Assembly (NCBI RefSeq): GCF_010645075.1
Contig: NZ_JAADZV010000004.1
Location: forward strand, 371,789 to 435,788
Direction: 5' to 3'
Source of the DNA: Flavobacterium limi
GTDB lineage: Bacteria > Bacteroidota > Bacteroidia > Flavobacteriales > Flavobacteriaceae
Length of the DNA stretch: 64,000 bases
Positions 52,435 to 62,204 of this stretch are shown here, piece after piece. The position numbers and the translations under genes were made by a program. The notes beneath the pieces were generated by a model. The model worked only from the letters and a program-made list of their open reading frames with translations, was not told the origin of the DNA and made no database searches. Each line of letters opens with the position of its first letter. The first letter of the stretch is position 1.

Positions 52435-54576
52435 ATGATAAGAAAAGACTTTAAACATATTAAGTTAGAAGTTAAAAGTGAAGAATCAGATGACCAATCA
52501 CATGATTCAGAATCTATAGTGGATAACTTTACTACAGCAGAAGGAATTAAAATCAAAAAAAAATATTCTGAAAAAGATATTGAGGAATTAGACTTTTTAG
52601 ATTTTGGAGCAGGTTTTGCACCAAACCTGCGTGGCCCCTATGCAACCATGTATGTACAAAAACCATGGACTATTAGACAATATGCAGGATTTTCAACTGC
52701 AGAAGAAAGTAATGCTTTTTACAGACGAAATTTAGCAGCCGGTCAAAAAGGCCTATCTATCGCATTTGATTTGCCAACACACCGAGGCTATGACTCTGAT
52801 CATGAAAGAGTTGTGGGAGATGTTGGAAAAGCAGGTGTTGCAATTGATTCTGTTGAAGACATGAAAGTACTTTTTGATCAGATACCATTAGATGAAATGT
52901 CGGTATCCATGACCATGAATGGCGCTGTTTTGCCTATTATGGCTTTTTATATCGTTGCTGCGGAAGAACAGGGAGTGGCAACTGAAAAACTTTCCGGCAC
53001 CATACAAAACGACATTTTAAAAGAGTTTATGGTTCGCAATACCTACATCTATCCGCCCAAACCTTCGATGAAAATCATTGCCGATATTTTTGAATTCACA
53101 AGCAAAAAAATGCCAAAATTCAATTCTATCTCAATTTCAGGATATCACATGCAGGAAGCGGGAGCAACGGCTCATATCGAACTGGCTTATACACTCGCAG
53201 ATGGTTTAGAATACATCAGAACCGGACTATCAACAGGCATGACCATTGATGAATTTGCACCGAGATTATCATTTTTCTGGGCAATTGGTATGAACCATTT
53301 TATGGAAATTGCCAAAATGAGAGCCGGAAGGATGATTTGGGCAAAATTGGTAAAACAATTTAATCCCAAAAGTGACAAATCATTAATTTTAAGAACACAT
53401 TGTCAGACGAGCGGTTGGAGTTTAACGGAACAGGATCCTTTTAATAATGTAACCCGAACTTGTATCGAAGCGGCAGCCGCTGCTTTTGGAGGAACCCAAT
53501 CATTACATACTAATGCACTGGATGAAGCAATTGCTTTACCAACGGACTTTTCTGCAAGGATTGCGCGCAACACTCAGATTTTTTTACAGGAAGAAACTAA
53601 AATTACCAAAACAGTAGATCCATGGGCAGGAAGCTATTATGTGGAAAGCCTTACCAATGAAATGGTTGAAAAAACATGGACCCTTATTGAAGAAGTAGAA
53701 GAGTTAGGCGGGATGACGAAGGCCATTGAAACCGGAATTCCCAAACTTAGAATTGAAGAGGCTGCTGCAAAAAAACAAGCAAGAATTGACAGCGGACAGG
53801 ATATCATTGTAGGCGTAAATAAATTTAGGTTAGAAAAAGAAGATCCTTTATATATTTTAGATATAGACAATCAAGCTGTCCGAAGGCAGCAAATTGAAAG
53901 GCTTGAAAAAATAAAAACAACCCGAAATACGGAAAAAGTAAACCAATCTCTCGAAAAATTAATTTATTGTGCTAAAACCGGAAAGGGAAATTTACTGGAA
54001 ATTGCTATTGAAGCTGCAAGAAACAGAGCAACTTTAGGCGAAATCAGTGACGCCCTCGAAAGTATTTTTGGAAGGTTCAAAGCACAAATTAAATCTGTAA
54101 ATGGTGTGTATAGTGCAGCAATTAAAAACGACGAAAATTTTGAAAAAGCGAAGCTGCTTGCTGAAGCTTTTGCAAAACAAGAAGGAAGACGTCCGAGAAT
54201 CATGATTGCCAAAATGGGACAGGACGGACATGACCGGGGTGCAAAAGTAGTGGCAACAGGTTATGCTGATGTAGGCTTTGACGTTGATATTGGTCCATTA
54301 TTTCAAACTCCGGCAGAAGCCGCAAAACAGGCTGTTGAAAATGACGTTCATATTTTAGGTATTTCGTCATTGGCTGCAGGTCATAAAACATTAGTTCCAC
54401 AAGTTATCGAAGAGTTAAAAAAACATGGCCGTGAAGATATTATGGTTATTGTTGGTGGGGTAATTCCTTCGCAGGACTATCAATATTTATTCGATGCCGG
54501 GGCAATAGCAATTTTTGGACCGGGTACAAGAATTAGCGAGGCTGCTGTAAAAGTCTTAGAGATATTAATAGATTAA
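52435..54576 (+). CDS. mutB: Methylmalonyl-CoA mutase large subunit
   Basis: This 713-residue B12-dependent enzyme has the substrate barrel ('[19 protein letters not shown]', '[23 protein letters not shown]') and a C-terminal cobalamin domain with the DxHxxG motif '[11 protein letters not shown]' (His599), plus '[12 protein letters not shown]' and a GG loop. MeaB at 11.9 kb is its chaperone. No epimerase gene is in the window. A terminator follows. Confidence 0.97.
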   Translation: MIRKDFKHIKLEVKSEESDDQSHDSESIVDNFTTAEGIKIKKKYSEKDIEELDFLDFGAGFAPNLRGPYATMYVQKPWTIRQYAGFSTAEESNAFYRRNLAAGQKGLSIAFDLPTHRGYDSDHERVVGDVGKAGVAIDSVEDMKVLFDQIPLDEMSVSMTMNGAVLPIMAFYIVAAEEQGVATEKLSGTIQNDILKEFMVRNTYIYPPKPSMKIIADIFEFTSKKMPKFNSISISGYHMQEAGATAHIELAYTLADGLEYIRTGLSTGMTIDEFAPRLSFFWAIGMNHFMEIAKMRAGRMIWAKLVKQFNPKSDKSLILRTHCQTSGWSLTEQDPFNNVTRTCIEAAAAAFGGTQSLHTNALDEAIALPTDFSARIARNTQIFLQEETKITKTVDPWAGSYYVESLTNEMVEKTWTLIEEVEELGGMTKAIETGIPKLRIEEAAAKKQARIDSGQDIIVGVNKFRLEKEDPLYILDIDNQAVRRQQIERLEKIKTTRNTEKVNQSLEKLIYCAKTGKGNLLEIAIEAARNRATLGEISDALESIFGRFKAQIKSVNGVYSAAIKNDENFEKAKLLAEAFAKQEGRRPRIMIAKMGQDGHDRGAKVVATGYADVGFDVDIGPLFQTPAEAAKQAVENDVHILGISSLAAGHKTLVPQVIEELKKHGREDIMVIVGGVIPSQDYQYLFDAGAIAIFGPGTRISEAAVKVLEILID

Positions 54577-54590
54577 AAACTAGATTAAAT

Positions 54591-54619
54591 AAAAAATCCC
54601 GAATTAATCGGGATTTTTA
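54591..54619 (+). terminator. Intrinsic terminator after mutB
   Basis: AAATCCCGA / TCGGGATTT stem with a short loop and a T-rich tail. Confidence 0.8.
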
Positions 54620-54630
54620 TTTTTTAATTC

Positions 54631-55278
54631 TTAGTCGTTAATTGTTGCGTTACTATCTGCCTCAATATAAGAGAGATCATAACCGCCAAAGGCTTTCATG
54701 TAACTTCTCAAAGACGTTCCATAAGCATCTCTAAAATGCCTGTTCCCTTTGTTTTTAAAGAAGTTTTTTACTGAACCTGCACCACCTAAATGCGCTGCTG
54801 CTAAAATTCCTGACTCGGTAATTTCAATTCCATTAATGATTTTTCCTTCATACTTTTCAATCTCCCTGCGTAAAATCCATTTGTTTTTAGATAACAAAGC
54901 AATAAACGCTTTTTCCTGTAAGGCTGGATTCTTTAAAAAATCTTTGTCACTGTGAACACCTACAGTTCTTAGAGTTTTAGAACCAAACTGGTATTTTCCC
55001 ATATAGCCAATTGAATTTACTTTTCGGTATTTTCCCTGAGATTCTTTAAACGCAATTGCTTCTTTAAAGCCAATTAGCCGATTTCCGGTGAATGGTGCAT
55101 TTAATTTTGTTTGTGATGGATAATCATCTTTGTCAAGAGATGGAAATAAGTATTCCGATCCATCTGTTTTCTCTGTATAAAACCAAGGTTTGGTTTCCAG
55201 ATTAAAGGGTTTGAAACCCAAAGTTAAAAATGTAATAATAACGATTAAACTAGTGTAATAATACCATTTCTTTATCAT
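54631..55278 (-). CDS. Lytic transglycosylase-like protein
   Basis: This 215-residue protein has an N-terminal anchor or signal helix (about 5-25) and a lysozyme-like domain (about 65-190). The catalytic Glu is in 'FKEAIAFKESQGKYRKVNSIGYMGKYQFGSKTL', and 'AAAHLGGAGSVKNFF' forms the second SLT motif. It probably cuts or binds peptidoglycan at the inner membrane surface. A TATCTTTG element lies upstream at 55328-55335. It is convergent with mutB. Confidence 0.75.
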   Translation of the reverse strand: MIKKWYYYTSLIVIITFLTLGFKPFNLETKPWFYTEKTDGSEYLFPSLDKDDYPSQTKLNAPFTGNRLIGFKEAIAFKESQGKYRKVNSIGYMGKYQFGSKTLRTVGVHSDKDFLKNPALQEKAFIALLSKNKWILRREIEKYEGKIINGIEITESGILAAAHLGGAGSVKNFFKNKGNRHFRDAYGTSLRSYMKAFGGYDLSYIEADSNATIND

Positions 55279-55327
55279 AAATTGTTTTTCTTCAAAACGC
55301 TGTCACCTTTTTGAAATTTCTACAGCG

Positions 55328-55335
55328 CAAAGATA
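55328..55335 (-). promoter_or_regulatory. TATCTTTG -7 element for transglycosylase-like gene
   Basis: An exact TAnnTTTG match on the minus strand, about 50 bases before the ATG at 55278. Confidence 0.5.
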
Positions 55336-55376
55336 ATAAAACAAAAATAATACTGAAAATCAGCAATTTACGGTTT

Positions 55377-56297
55377 TTAAAAATAAATCAGATGCCCTTT
55401 GAGCCCTTTATTGGCGGTATATTTAAGAGTTGGAGCAGGAATTTTTATTGTGTTAAAAACAGAAAAAATAGTTTTCAAAAAATGCGATTTTGTGTTAATT
55501 TTAGCTAAATCGACATCAAAAGAAAGATAAATCTTACGTAAATTTTCAGGATTTTGGCTAAAAACTAGATTTTCATTTTTATTATTTCCGGATAACATTC
55601 CCTCAGCTCCATATCCAAAAGCGACATTTAACCATTTCGGAATTTTTGATTCTTTAGAAAAAGAATGCACGTTTACAGAAAGCCAATAAGTCTGTCCATT
55701 ATAATCTTTTAAAATCTGTTCATTAAGTGAACTACCGAGTTTTTCAGGATTTTGATTTGCATATTGGGTAGTATGGAAAGAGAATTTAGGCGTAATTCTT
55801 TGTTCTTTCCAAAGTAATTCCTGGGAAACATATAAAGCAGTTCCGGCTGCATTGGCAATTATATCGCCTGAAGATGCACCCCATTCTGCGGAATATCCAT
55901 CTAAAACTTCAACAGCAGTAAGAAAAGCGAAACCAATACCAGCGCCGTAAATTAATTGATTTTTAGAACTTGCACCACTCCAATTCAGGGCTTCAGCACC
56001 AAATCTTCCTAAATGATAAGCCGAATAAAAGTGTCCAACTTTATCCATTTGGAGCCATTCATCATTATCATTTATAAAATGAAAATCGGATTTGGCATAA
56101 TCGGCATACCAAATCTGATTCAAACTAACTAATGTTGCAGAAGCCAAGGCAGCTTCAGTTATGATAACTGTATTTTGCCTTTTTACATTTAAAGTATCAG
56201 AAGGCTTAAAAAAATTATCGATTTTATTCTGAGCTTCAACAGACTGAAGACCCAAAACGAATAAAATCGATAAAAATAAGGAAATTCTAAAATTCAA
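55377..56297 (-). CDS. DUF2279 protein
   Basis: This 306-residue protein has a signal peptide (1-22, ending SVEAQ). The DUF2279/YfiM-type block is 'DKVGHFYSAYHLGRFGAEALNWSGASSKNQLIYGAGIGFAFLTAVEVLDGYSAEWGASSGDIIANAAGTALYVSQ'. The second half looks like beta strands. It is likely an envelope protein of unknown role. The start is a TTG at 56297, three bases after the mltG stop, so it may be coupled to mltG. Confidence 0.77.
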   Translation of the reverse strand: MNFRISLFLSILFVLGLQSVEAQNKIDNFFKPSDTLNVKRQNTVIITEAALASATLVSLNQIWYADYAKSDFHFINDNDEWLQMDKVGHFYSAYHLGRFGAEALNWSGASSKNQLIYGAGIGFAFLTAVEVLDGYSAEWGASSGDIIANAAGTALYVSQELLWKEQRITPKFSFHTTQYANQNPEKLGSSLNEQILKDYNGQTYWLSVNVHSFSKESKIPKWLNVAFGYGAEGMLSGNNKNENLVFSQNPENLRKIYLSFDVDLAKINTKSHFLKTIFSVFNTIKIPAPTLKYTANKGLKGHLIYF

Positions 56298-56299
56298 AA

Positions 56300-57340
56300 C
56301 TATCTTGTTACGCCCTGACTGGCAATCCAGTCTGAATATTTTTTTGCATTAATGGTGTGCTGCTCATAACTTGAAGCAAATTCATGATATCCAAAACGGT
56401 CTGTACTCGCACAGAAATAAATATAATCGTGCTTTTCAGGATTTAAAACAGCTTCAACAGCAGTAATATCAGGCATTGCAATTGGTCCCGGAGGCAATCC
56501 GATATTTACATAAGTATTATAAGGAGATCTCATAATCAAGTCATTATAAAAAACTCTTTTAATAACCTGATCGAAATTATTGTCACGCAATTTTAAAGCA
56601 TAAATCACTGTTGGATCAGCTTGTAAAGGCATTTCTAAACGTAAACGATTTAAATAAACTCCCGCAATACGAGGTCTTTCATCTTTTTTTACTGATTCTT
56701 TGTGTACAATAGAAGCCAAAATAGTAGCCTGAACTGGTGTTAACCCTTGTTTTTTGGCTTTTTCAATTCTTTCTGCAGTCCAGAAATTGTGATATTCCTT
56801 AATCATTTTATCACGGAATTTCACTGCAGAGGTATTCCAATACACTTCATAAGTATTTGGAATAAACATGGCAAAAACATTCTTTTCATTAAAACCATTT
56901 TCTTTTAAGAAAGTAGAATCTTTAATTGCTTTCAGTAATGATAAACTATCTGCTTCTATTTGAGAACCTATTCTTCCTGCAAAATTCTCTAAACGTTCCT
57001 GATTATTAAAAGCCAGTTTAACCGGAACATTGGAACGCATTGCACGAACTAAATCAATATTGTTCATGTCTTTTTTAAGTAAAAAACGACCTGACTTCAC
57101 ATTTTCAGGATAGCTTCGCTTATTGGCAACCATTTCAAAATTATCGAAATTCTTAATATAGGGTTCTAATATTTTTTTCACATCTGCATAAGTAGCATCT
57201 GTAGGAACATATACGTAAAGTTCTTTTTCTTCAAATTTAGTATTGGCACTAAAAATTCTGCTAATTAAAATAAATCCGTAAATCATTAAAACTGAAATAA
57301 CAGCTACGGCAACTATGGTGATAATCTTTTTTAATTTCAA
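56300..57340 (-). CDS. mltG: Endolytic transglycosylase MltG
   Basis: This 346-residue protein has one N-terminal membrane helix (about 8-30), a LysM-like domain (about 40-110) and the YceG catalytic domain with Glu in 'TILASIVHKESVKKDERPRIAGVYLNRLRLEMPLQADPTVIYAL'. It cuts nascent glycan strands near the membrane. The start is a TTG at 57340; no in-frame ATG is nearby. It belongs to the dapF-GNAT-mltG-DUF2279 leftward operon. Confidence 0.93.
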   Translation of the reverse strand: MKLKKIITIVAVAVISVLMIYGFILISRIFSANTKFEEKELYVYVPTDATYADVKKILEPYIKNFDNFEMVANKRSYPENVKSGRFLLKKDMNNIDLVRAMRSNVPVKLAFNNQERLENFAGRIGSQIEADSLSLLKAIKDSTFLKENGFNEKNVFAMFIPNTYEVYWNTSAVKFRDKMIKEYHNFWTAERIEKAKKQGLTPVQATILASIVHKESVKKDERPRIAGVYLNRLRLEMPLQADPTVIYALKLRDNNFDQVIKRVFYNDLIMRSPYNTYVNIGLPPGPIAMPDITAVEAVLNPEKHDYIYFCASTDRFGYHEFASSYEQHTINAKKYSDWIASQGVTR

Positions 57341-57350
57341 AGTCTAAAAT

Positions 57351-57884
57351 TTAAATTTGTTTATTAATTAACTGAAAAATTGCCTCGTCCTCATAGCGTC
57401 CATTTAGCAAAATCCAATCTTTTTTTATTCCTGTTTGCTCAAAGCCAAATTTAGTAAAAAGAGCTATACTTGCTACATTTCCTACACTAATATTTGCATA
57501 TAATTGATGCAGATTTAAATTGTAAAAAGAATATTTTATTAATAACTCTAAAGCCTCAGAACCAATATTTTGATTTCTGTTTTCCTTATTTTGAATTACA
57601 ATACCAACTCCTGCCCTGTTATTTTTAGGATCAAAATCAAATAAATCAATCAGTCCAATCGCCGGAAAATCTTCATCCTGGCAGATCGCTAATCGTAATT
57701 GTTTGGCTTCATAAATGTCTTGCCGGGCATTTTCCAGATATTGTCGGATTAAATAACGGCTATAAGGTGTGTTTGTATTGCTGACCTCCCAAATATTCTG
57801 GTCATTTTCCATAGCATACACAAACTCTAAGTCATTAGGTTCTAATGCACGCAGGTAAATATTTTTGCCATTTAGGGTTATCAT
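57351..57884 (-). CDS. GNAT-family acetyltransferase (RimJ/SpeG-like)
   Basis: This 177-residue GNAT has 'IYLRALEPNDLEFVYAMENDQNIWEVSNTNTPYSRY' at the start, with an acetyl-CoA loop 'NRAGVGIVIQNKENRNQNIGSEALELLIKYSFYNLNLHQLYANISVGNVASIALFTKFGFEQTG'. That is the RimJ/RimL/SpeG type. It could act on a protein N-terminus or polyamine. It lies in the operon with dapF and mltG. Confidence 0.87.
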   Translation of the reverse strand: MITLNGKNIYLRALEPNDLEFVYAMENDQNIWEVSNTNTPYSRYLIRQYLENARQDIYEAKQLRLAICQDEDFPAIGLIDLFDFDPKNNRAGVGIVIQNKENRNQNIGSEALELLIKYSFYNLNLHQLYANISVGNVASIALFTKFGFEQTGIKKDWILLNGRYEDEAIFQLINKQI

Positions 57885-57905
57885 TATTGAAGTAATTTCC
57901 TGAAG

Positions 57906-58688
57906 TTAAATCTCTATACTTCCTTTAAAAACAAATTTTGCAGGACCAATTAAAAAAACGTTCGTAAAATGTTCCCCTAATTTATCAAAAGAAACAGCAA
58001 GTTTTCCTCCTTCAACATTTATATCAATAGAAGTTTTATCAGTTTGTCCAGTTGCATTCATGGCAATTGCAACAGCCGTTGCACCAGTTCCGCAAGCTAA
58101 AGTTTCATCTTCCACGCCTCTCTCATAAGTTCGAAGTGAAAATTCAGAATCATTTATTTTTTTCACAAAGTTGATGTTGCTTCCTTTTTGCCCGTACAAT
58201 TCTCCGTAACGAATGGCAGCTCCGTTTTCTTTTACATTATAATGTTCTAAATCATCTACAATTTGGACATGATGAGGCGACCCTGTGTTTAAAAAAGTAT
58301 ATGAATCTTTCTTTTGAACTTCATCAACATCAATCATCTGTAATGAAACAATTGAATCGTTATTTACTGTTGCGTGATGTAAACCATCTGTAGCAATAAA
58401 AGTGGTTTTATCCTTGATTACACCCAATTGATTGGCAAAAGCTACAAGGCAGCGACCTCCGTTTCCACACATTGAACTTTCGTTTCCGTCTGAGTTATAG
58501 TATACCATTTTGAAATCGGTTTCAGCATCATTTTCTAATAAAATAAGGCCATCAGCACCAATTCCAAAACGTCTGTCGCATAAGCGTTCAACAAGTTTTA
58601 CATCTTCTTTTGGAAAGAATTCTGAACGGTTATCAATCATTACAAAATCGTTTCCGGTACCCTGATATTTATAAAATTCTATTTGCAT
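57906..58688 (-). CDS. dapF: Diaminopimelate epimerase
   Basis: This 260-residue enzyme turns LL- into meso-diaminopimelate for lysine and peptidoglycan. The catalytic cysteines are Cys74 (in MCGNGGRC) and Cys199 (in ACGTGATAV). Both lie in the two symmetrical halves. It heads the operon and is preceded by a TACTTTTG element. It is cytosolic. Confidence 0.96.
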   Translation of the reverse strand: MQIEFYKYQGTGNDFVMIDNRSEFFPKEDVKLVERLCDRRFGIGADGLILLENDAETDFKMVYYNSDGNESSMCGNGGRCLVAFANQLGVIKDKTTFIATDGLHHATVNNDSIVSLQMIDVDEVQKKDSYTFLNTGSPHHVQIVDDLEHYNVKENGAAIRYGELYGQKGSNINFVKKINDSEFSLRTYERGVEDETLACGTGATAVAIAMNATGQTDKTSIDINVEGGKLAVSFDKLGEHFTNVFLIGPAKFVFKGSIEI

Positions 58689-58707
58689 TTTTTAGTTGTT
58701 AGAACTA

Positions 58708-58715
58708 CAAAAGTA
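58708..58715 (-). promoter_or_regulatory. TACTTTTG -7 element for dapF operon
   Basis: An exact TAnnTTTG match on the minus strand, 19 bases before the dapF ATG. Confidence 0.55.
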
Positions 58716-58825
58716 CGAACTATTAATTAATGAAATGTTAATCAATGTTAAAGAGCGTTAAACCGTTTTTCAAAATAAATTTTTGATTTAATTTTACGTT
58801 AGTAACTTAAACATAAATCCTAATT

Positions 58826-60226
58826 ATGAAAAGATTTTCAAGCTTATTTTTAGTATCATTATTGAGTGGTGCTACTACTCTTGGGGCCTATAAATTATTA
58901 TTCGACGGCAACAATTCTTTATTGGGAAGAGAAAATTCTGTTGTTACTCTTGCCCCTGATTCATTTGGCAGAAATGTTGGTCTTGCTGCTGAGGCAGTAG
59001 ATTTTACTGAAGCTGCTGATAAAACAATTCATACTGTTGTTCACGTTAAAAATGTTTCGCGCAGAACAGTTAGTAACCCTATGCTGGAATTTTTCTATGG
59101 CTATGGAGGACAGCAACAGCAGGAACAGGTTGGAACCGGTTCAGGTGTTATTATTTCTGAAGACGGTTACATCGTAACCAACAATCACGTTATCAAGGAT
59201 GCAACAGAAATTGAAATTACATTAAACAATAAAAAATCATATAAAGCAAAATTAATTGGAACAGACTCCAAAATGGATATCGCTTTATTGAAAATTGATG
59301 CAGACGAAAAATTGCCATACACTGCCTTTGCAAATTCTGACAGTGTAAAAGTTGGAGAATGGGTTTTGGCGGTTGGAAATCCTTATAACTTAACTTCAAC
59401 TGTTACAGCCGGGATTGTTTCGGCGAAAGCCAGAAATTTAGATACCAGCGGAATCCAGTCCTTCATTCAAACTGATGCTGCCGTAAACCCTGGAAATAGT
59501 GGTGGAGCATTAGTAAATACACGTGGCGAATTAATTGGTATTAACACCATGATTTCATCCATGACAGGATCTTATGTTGGATATTCTTTTGCAGTTCCAT
59601 CCAACAATGCCCGTAAAATTGTCGAAGACATTATGGAATTTGGAAATGTTCAAAGAGGTATCTTAGGTGTGGAAGGTGGAGAATTAAACAGCAATGCCTC
59701 TAAAGAATTAGGTATTTCTGAAACCCAGGGCTTTTACATCAATAAAGTTACTCCAAAATCCGGAGCACAAAAAGCAGGACTTACAAAAGGAGATATTATT
59801 GTGAAATTAGACAGTCAAAACATCTCTACATTTGCTGATCTTTCAGGCTATATCAACACCAAAAGACCAAATGATGTAGTACAGGTAACTTATATTCGAG
59901 AAGGAAAATCTAAAACGGCATCAGTAACATTAAGCAAAAATGAATTTTTCAGTACCGAATTTAAAGGAATAGAACTCGAAAACATTGATACTGTTGACAA
60001 AAAGAAATTCAAAATTGACTATGGTGTAAAAATCAAAAACATCACCAATGAAAATCTGATGCAGTATCAAAATGAACTACAAGGCAATATTATTTTAAGT
60101 ATTGATAATATTAAAGCAACGAATGTGGAAACTGTTTCAAAACTTCTAAATAAAAAAGATGAAGGTCAAAGTGTCCGAATTGAAATGATCAATAAAAACG
60201 GAGAAATCTTTCGAATTATCATTTAA
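58826..60226 (+). CDS. Periplasmic serine protease HtrA/DegP
   Basis: This 466-residue protein has an N-terminal signal or anchor helix and the trypsin-like triad His121 (NNHVI), Asp151 (KMDIALL) and Ser225 (NPGNSGGA). One clear PDZ domain follows (about 270-365, 'GFYINKVTPKSGAQKAGLTKGDIIVKLDSQNI'), and a second, more diverged one lies at the end (about 380-466). It degrades misfolded periplasmic proteins. It stands alone with a terminator. Confidence 0.94.
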   Translation: MKRFSSLFLVSLLSGATTLGAYKLLFDGNNSLLGRENSVVTLAPDSFGRNVGLAAEAVDFTEAADKTIHTVVHVKNVSRRTVSNPMLEFFYGYGGQQQQEQVGTGSGVIISEDGYIVTNNHVIKDATEIEITLNNKKSYKAKLIGTDSKMDIALLKIDADEKLPYTAFANSDSVKVGEWVLAVGNPYNLTSTVTAGIVSAKARNLDTSGIQSFIQTDAAVNPGNSGGALVNTRGELIGINTMISSMTGSYVGYSFAVPSNNARKIVEDIMEFGNVQRGILGVEGGELNSNASKELGISETQGFYINKVTPKSGAQKAGLTKGDIIVKLDSQNISTFADLSGYINTKRPNDVVQVTYIREGKSKTASVTLSKNEFFSTEFKGIELENIDTVDKKKFKIDYGVKIKNITNENLMQYQNELQGNIILSIDNIKATNVETVSKLLNKKDEGQSVRIEMINKNGEIFRIII

Positions 60227-60269
60227 AAAATTTCATTTTAAAATTTTCAAACTCAAAACTAAATACTTT

Positions 60270-60302
60270 AAAGCCATCTTAAATTCAAGGTGGCTTTTTT
60301 TG
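60270..60302 (+). terminator. Intrinsic terminator after htrA
   Basis: AAGCCATCTT / AAGGTGGCTT with a 6-base loop and a run of T, between the htrA and lrp genes. Confidence 0.85.
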
Positions 60303-60305
60303 CAC

Positions 60306-60764
60306 CTAAATAGGCAAAACCGTTGTGCTTTTTACTTCTGAAATTACAAATACAGTATTAATCAAGGAAACCTCCGGTAAAACTGATAATTTCTTTTGAT
60401 GAAAATGATGGTAGCTTTCCATATCTGGAATGATAATCTTAAGCATATAATCAAAATTTCCTGAAACATAATTGCATTCTACAACTTCAGGCATATTTAA
60501 AATTGACTGGTTAAAACCTTCAGAGGTATCATATGTCTGTTTTGTTAAGGTTACCTGACAATAAACCGTCAGATTATTACCTAGTTTTTTTTTATTTAAA
60601 ATTGAAACATATTTCTCTATAACACCTTCTTTTTCAAGACGTTTAACTCTATCATGAACAGGTGTTAATGACAAATTTATTTTATTTGCAATGTCTTTTA
60701 ACGTATAATGAGCATTTTCCTGTAAAAGACGTAAGATTTTCTTATCAATTTCATCCAGAGCCAT
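60306..60764 (-). CDS. Lrp/AsnC-family regulator
   Basis: This 152-residue regulator has an N-terminal helix-turn-helix ('LKDIANKINLSLTPVHDRVKRLEKEGVIEKY', about 20-50) and a C-terminal RAM/Lrp domain for amino-acid binding (about 65-150). It is divergent from alanine dehydrogenase across 201 bases, a pairing that usually means the regulator controls that gene in response to alanine or another amino acid. Confidence 0.92.
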   Translation of the reverse strand: MALDEIDKKILRLLQENAHYTLKDIANKINLSLTPVHDRVKRLEKEGVIEKYVSILNKKKLGNNLTVYCQVTLTKQTYDTSEGFNQSILNMPEVVECNYVSGNFDYMLKIIIPDMESYHHFHQKKLSVLPEVSLINTVFVISEVKSTTVLPI

Positions 60765-60965
60765 AATAAAAAGGTTTAGTCTATTTAATTAAAATCAGTC
60801 ATTTTTTCTTTTTGAAGAAACAAAAAAGAATTTAAACAGAATATTTTACTGTAAAAATATGAAATAAAATAATATTTTCTTATTTAAAACCTAACTGCCA
60901 ATAATATATTCTCTATTGATAAATTTGTAACATAAACTCAATAGAAAACATAAAATATAACAAAA
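60765..60965. other. lrp-ald divergent regulatory region
   Basis: This 201-base AT-rich gap holds the TAAATTTG element of ald at 60920-60927. Operators for the Lrp-type regulator are likely here, but no obvious symmetric site can be named. Confidence 0.5.
60920..60927 (+). promoter_or_regulatory. TAAATTTG -7 element for ald
   Basis: An exact TAnnTTTG match 38 bases before the ald ATG. Confidence 0.55.
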
Positions 60966-62084
60966 ATGATAATAGGTGTTCCAAAAGAAATTAAAAATAA
61001 TGAAAACCGTGTAGCTTTAACTCCTGCCGGTGTTTCTGAAATGAAAAAACACGGACATACAGTTTATGTTCAATCTACAGCTGGTTTAGGGAGTGGTTTT
61101 GCTGATGCAGAATATGCTGAAGCTGGCGCAGTTGTTTTACCAACTATTGAAGAAGTTTATGCAATTGCAGAAATGATCATCAAAGTAAAAGAACCAATTG
61201 CTTCTGAATATCCTTTGATTAAAAAAGATCAATTATTGTTCACATATTTCCACTTTGCCTCTTCTGAAGAATTGACGCATGCAATGTTAGAAAAAGGAGC
61301 TGTTTGTTTAGCTTACGAAACTGTAGAAAAAACAGACAGAAGCTTACCATTATTAGTTCCAATGTCTGAAGTTGCTGGTCGTATGGCGATTCAACAAGGA
61401 GCAAAATACCTTGAAAAACCATTAAAAGGAAGAGGAATTCTTTTAGGAGGTGTTCCGGGTGTGCCACCTGCAAAAGTATTAGTTTTAGGAGGCGGAATCG
61501 TTGGAACACAAGCAGCAAAAATGGCTGCAGGTTTAGGTGCACAGGTAACTATTATGGATTTAAGCTTACCACGTCTGCGTCAATTAGATGATATTATGCC
61601 GGCAAATGTGAATACAGAAATGTCTAATCACTATAATATCACAAAAGCAATTAAAGATGCCGACTTAATTGTTGGTGCAGTTTTAATTCCGGGAGCAAAA
61701 GCACCACACTTAATTACAAGAGACATGCTTAAATTAATGCGTCCGGGAACTGTTGTAGTTGACGTTGCTGTAGATCAGGGAGGCTGTATTGAAACCTGCA
61801 CACCTACTACTCACGAAAATCCAACTTTTATTATTGATGATATAGTTCACTATTGTGTGGCTAATATGCCGGGAGCTGTTCCTTATACTTCAACTTTAGC
61901 TTTAACCAATGCTACTTTACCATACGCAGTACAATTGGCGAACAAAGGATGGGAAAAAGCTTGTAACGAAAATGAAGAATTAAGAAAGGGATTAAATATT
62001 GCCAATGGAAAAATCCTTTACAAAGGAGTTGCCGAAGCATGGAATCTCCCTTTCAATGAAGAAGTAGTATTAACAAACGCATAG
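60966..62084 (+). CDS. ald: Alanine dehydrogenase
   Basis: This 372-residue NAD-dependent enzyme interconverts alanine and pyruvate plus ammonia. It has 'MIIGVPKEIKNNENRVALTPAGVSEM' at the start, 'GAVCLAYETVE' and the NAD motif 'KVLVLGGGIVGTQAAKMAAGLGAQVTIMDLS', and 'VVDVAVDQGGCIETC' near the end. All fit Ald. It is divergent from an Lrp-type regulator. Confidence 0.97.
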   Translation: MIIGVPKEIKNNENRVALTPAGVSEMKKHGHTVYVQSTAGLGSGFADAEYAEAGAVVLPTIEEVYAIAEMIIKVKEPIASEYPLIKKDQLLFTYFHFASSEELTHAMLEKGAVCLAYETVEKTDRSLPLLVPMSEVAGRMAIQQGAKYLEKPLKGRGILLGGVPGVPPAKVLVLGGGIVGTQAAKMAAGLGAQVTIMDLSLPRLRQLDDIMPANVNTEMSNHYNITKAIKDADLIVGAVLIPGAKAPHLITRDMLKLMRPGTVVVDVAVDQGGCIETCTPTTHENPTFIIDDIVHYCVANMPGAVPYTSTLALTNATLPYAVQLANKGWEKACNENEELRKGLNIANGKILYKGVAEAWNLPFNEEVVLTNA

Positions 62085-62117
62085 TTATTACTAATAGTGC
62101 TTACTAACTCACTAGTA

Positions 62118-62153
62118 AAATGCTTTTCAGTTGCTGAAAAGCATTTTTTTTTA
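62118..62153 (+). terminator. Intrinsic terminator after ald
   Basis: AAATGCTTTTCAG / CTGAAAAGCATTT with a short loop and a run of eight or more T. Confidence 0.85.
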
Positions 62154-62155
62154 CA

Positions 62156-62186
62156 TAAAAAAACTTGCCTAAAAAGACAGGTTCAA
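62156..62186 (-). terminator. Intrinsic terminator after pafA
   Basis: On the minus strand AACCTGTC / GGCAAGTT with a loop and a T-run ends the leftward pafA transcript. It is back-to-back with the ald terminator. Confidence 0.65.
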
Positions 62187-62204
62187 ACTTATAAACCTAA
62201 AATA

